Positions 13,902 to 14,471 of a stretch of 14,471 bases of DNA are shown here, one piece after another. The stretch covers positions 27,442-41,912 of the forward strand of contig DJUJ01000056.1 of the NCBI GenBank assembly GCA_002438345.1, written 5' to 3'. A model generated the notes under the pieces. That model ran no database searches, was not told the origin of the DNA, and was given only the letters and a program-made list of their open reading frames with translations. Source of the DNA: Paenibacillus sp. UBA6285. Its GTDB lineage: Bacteria; Bacillota; Bacilli; Paenibacillales; Paenibacillaceae. Position numbers and translations under genes: made by a program. Each line of letters opens with the position of its first letter. The stretch's first letter is position 1.

Positions 13902-14471
13902 TAAAGTTACCGTACTAGTAGCGGGGAGCTGGGGAACTGCGCTGGCAAGTGTGCTAGCTGCTAACCACTCGGAAGTTTATCTGTGGACACGTAACTCTGA
14001 TCAAGCTGCCGAGATCAATGGCTCTCATATGAATAATAAGTATTTGCCCGGGATATCCCTCCCCGTAAACATAATTGCAACCACCGATATGGAGACCGCA
14101 GTTTCCGGTTCTAAAGCGGTTGTTATTGTGGCCCCGTCTTCAGGTATGCGGCAGGTTGCTCGCAGTCTGAAGCCGTTCTGGAAGGATGATATGCTTTGCG
14201 TTCATGCTACGAAGGGCTTTGAGACTGAAAGCAAGAAGCGGATGTCAATTGTAATTGCTGAGGAACTCGGCTGTGACGAAGGGCAGATTGTCGTTCTCTC
14301 CGGACCGAGTCATGCAGAGGAAGTAGTGCGCTTGTGTCCTACTACAGTTGTTGTGGCTTCACCTGATGATAAGCGTACCGCTGAAGCACAGGAATTGTTC
14401 ATTAACAACGATTTTCGTGTATATACGAACCGCGATCAGGTAGGGGTAGAGCTTGCTGGTGCACTAAAGAA
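13894..14471 (+). CDS. gpsA: NAD(P)H-dependent glycerol-3-phosphate dehydrogenase, N-terminal part
   Basis: The reading frame runs open to the window end, so about 192 residues are visible of an expected 340 or so. GpsA reduces dihydroxyacetone phosphate to sn-glycerol-3-phosphate for phospholipid synthesis. Seen: Rossmann start VTVLVAGSWGTALA, LWTRN (32-36 region), the ATKGFE catalytic-lysine loop, and LSGPSHAEEV. In the nucleotide-binding GxGxxG the first glycine is valine (V9-A-G-S-W-G14). Start: TTG 13894 has the best spacing (7 bases) from AAAGGAGGG; GTG 13891 is the alternative at 4 bases. It overlaps the plsY end and belongs to the der operon. Confidence 0.93.
   Translation, partial: MSDKVTVLVAGSWGTALASVLAANHSEVYLWTRNSDQAAEINGSHMNNKYLPGISLPVNIIATTDMETAVSGSKAVVIVAPSSGMRQVARSLKPFWKDDMLCVHATKGFETESKKRMSIVIAEELGCDEGQIVVLSGPSHAEEVVRLCPTTVVVASPDDKRTAEAQELFINNDFRVYTNRDQVGVELAGALK

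Noticed and set aside
1..14471. CRISPR array, insertion sequence, prophage or tRNA/rRNA genes
   Set aside because: No regularly spaced repeats, transposase or integrase motifs, terminal inverted repeats or RNA-gene signatures were found; the gene order is ordinary core chromosome.

Overview
The window looks like chromosomal backbone from a low-to-mid GC, endospore-forming Firmicute, most likely Paenibacillus or a close relative. The evidence is strong AGGAGG-type ribosome binding sites, frequent TTG/GTG starts, a YpeB germination protein with a sigma-G-like promoter, PrsW, a MecA-family adaptor, a T-box leader, and a gene order that follows the ypbD-ypbG-ypbH(mecB)-prsW-ypeB-ypfA-cmk-ypfD-der-gpsA region of Bacillus subtilis, with losses (gudB, ypdA, sleB) and insertions (plsC, plsY, several small genes). 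I see no insertion sequence, prophage, CRISPR array, rRNA or tRNA.

Layout. (1) Positions 1-213, minus strand: a sigma-A-like promoter and most of a T-box leader that reads leftwards out of the window. The specifier stem is present; the T-box itself and the regulated gene are not. (2) 278-1189, minus: an unrecognised single-pass membrane protein. (3) 1305-3099, plus: three overlapping genes, namely a CPBP-type membrane protease, a basic protein with a C-terminal membrane anchor, and a membrane-anchored metallophosphoesterase, ending at a bidirectional terminator. (4) 3195-4100, minus: a lipoprotein polysaccharide deacetylase. (5) 4186-6281, plus: a YtxH-like small protein, a MecA-family adaptor and the PrsW protease, separated by a terminator and a hairpin-rich spacer. 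(6) 6356-7984: an uncatalogued-looking 48-residue four-cysteine protein, then ypeB behind its own sigma-G-like promoter. (7) 8124-11777: a YpfA-type PilZ protein, cmk, plsC and a four-S1-domain protein (ypfD), with a complex cmk leader. (8) 11946-14471: der, plsY and the 5' part of gpsA as a tight operon.

How the genes fit together. gpsA (glycerol-3-phosphate synthesis), plsY (first acylation) and plsC (second acylation) give the route from dihydroxyacetone phosphate to phosphatidic acid within 5 kb, interleaved with cmk (CDP/dCDP supply) and two translation or ribosome-assembly factors (ypfD, der). The left half is envelope and sporulation flavoured: two intramembrane proteases, a peptidoglycan-type deacetylase, MecA and YpeB. 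No clearly novel multi-gene system is evident. The most unusual items are the 48-residue cysteine protein next to ypeB, the separation of ypeB from sleB, the promoter-then-terminator arrangement before cmk, and a GpsA whose nucleotide-binding motif lacks its first glycine.
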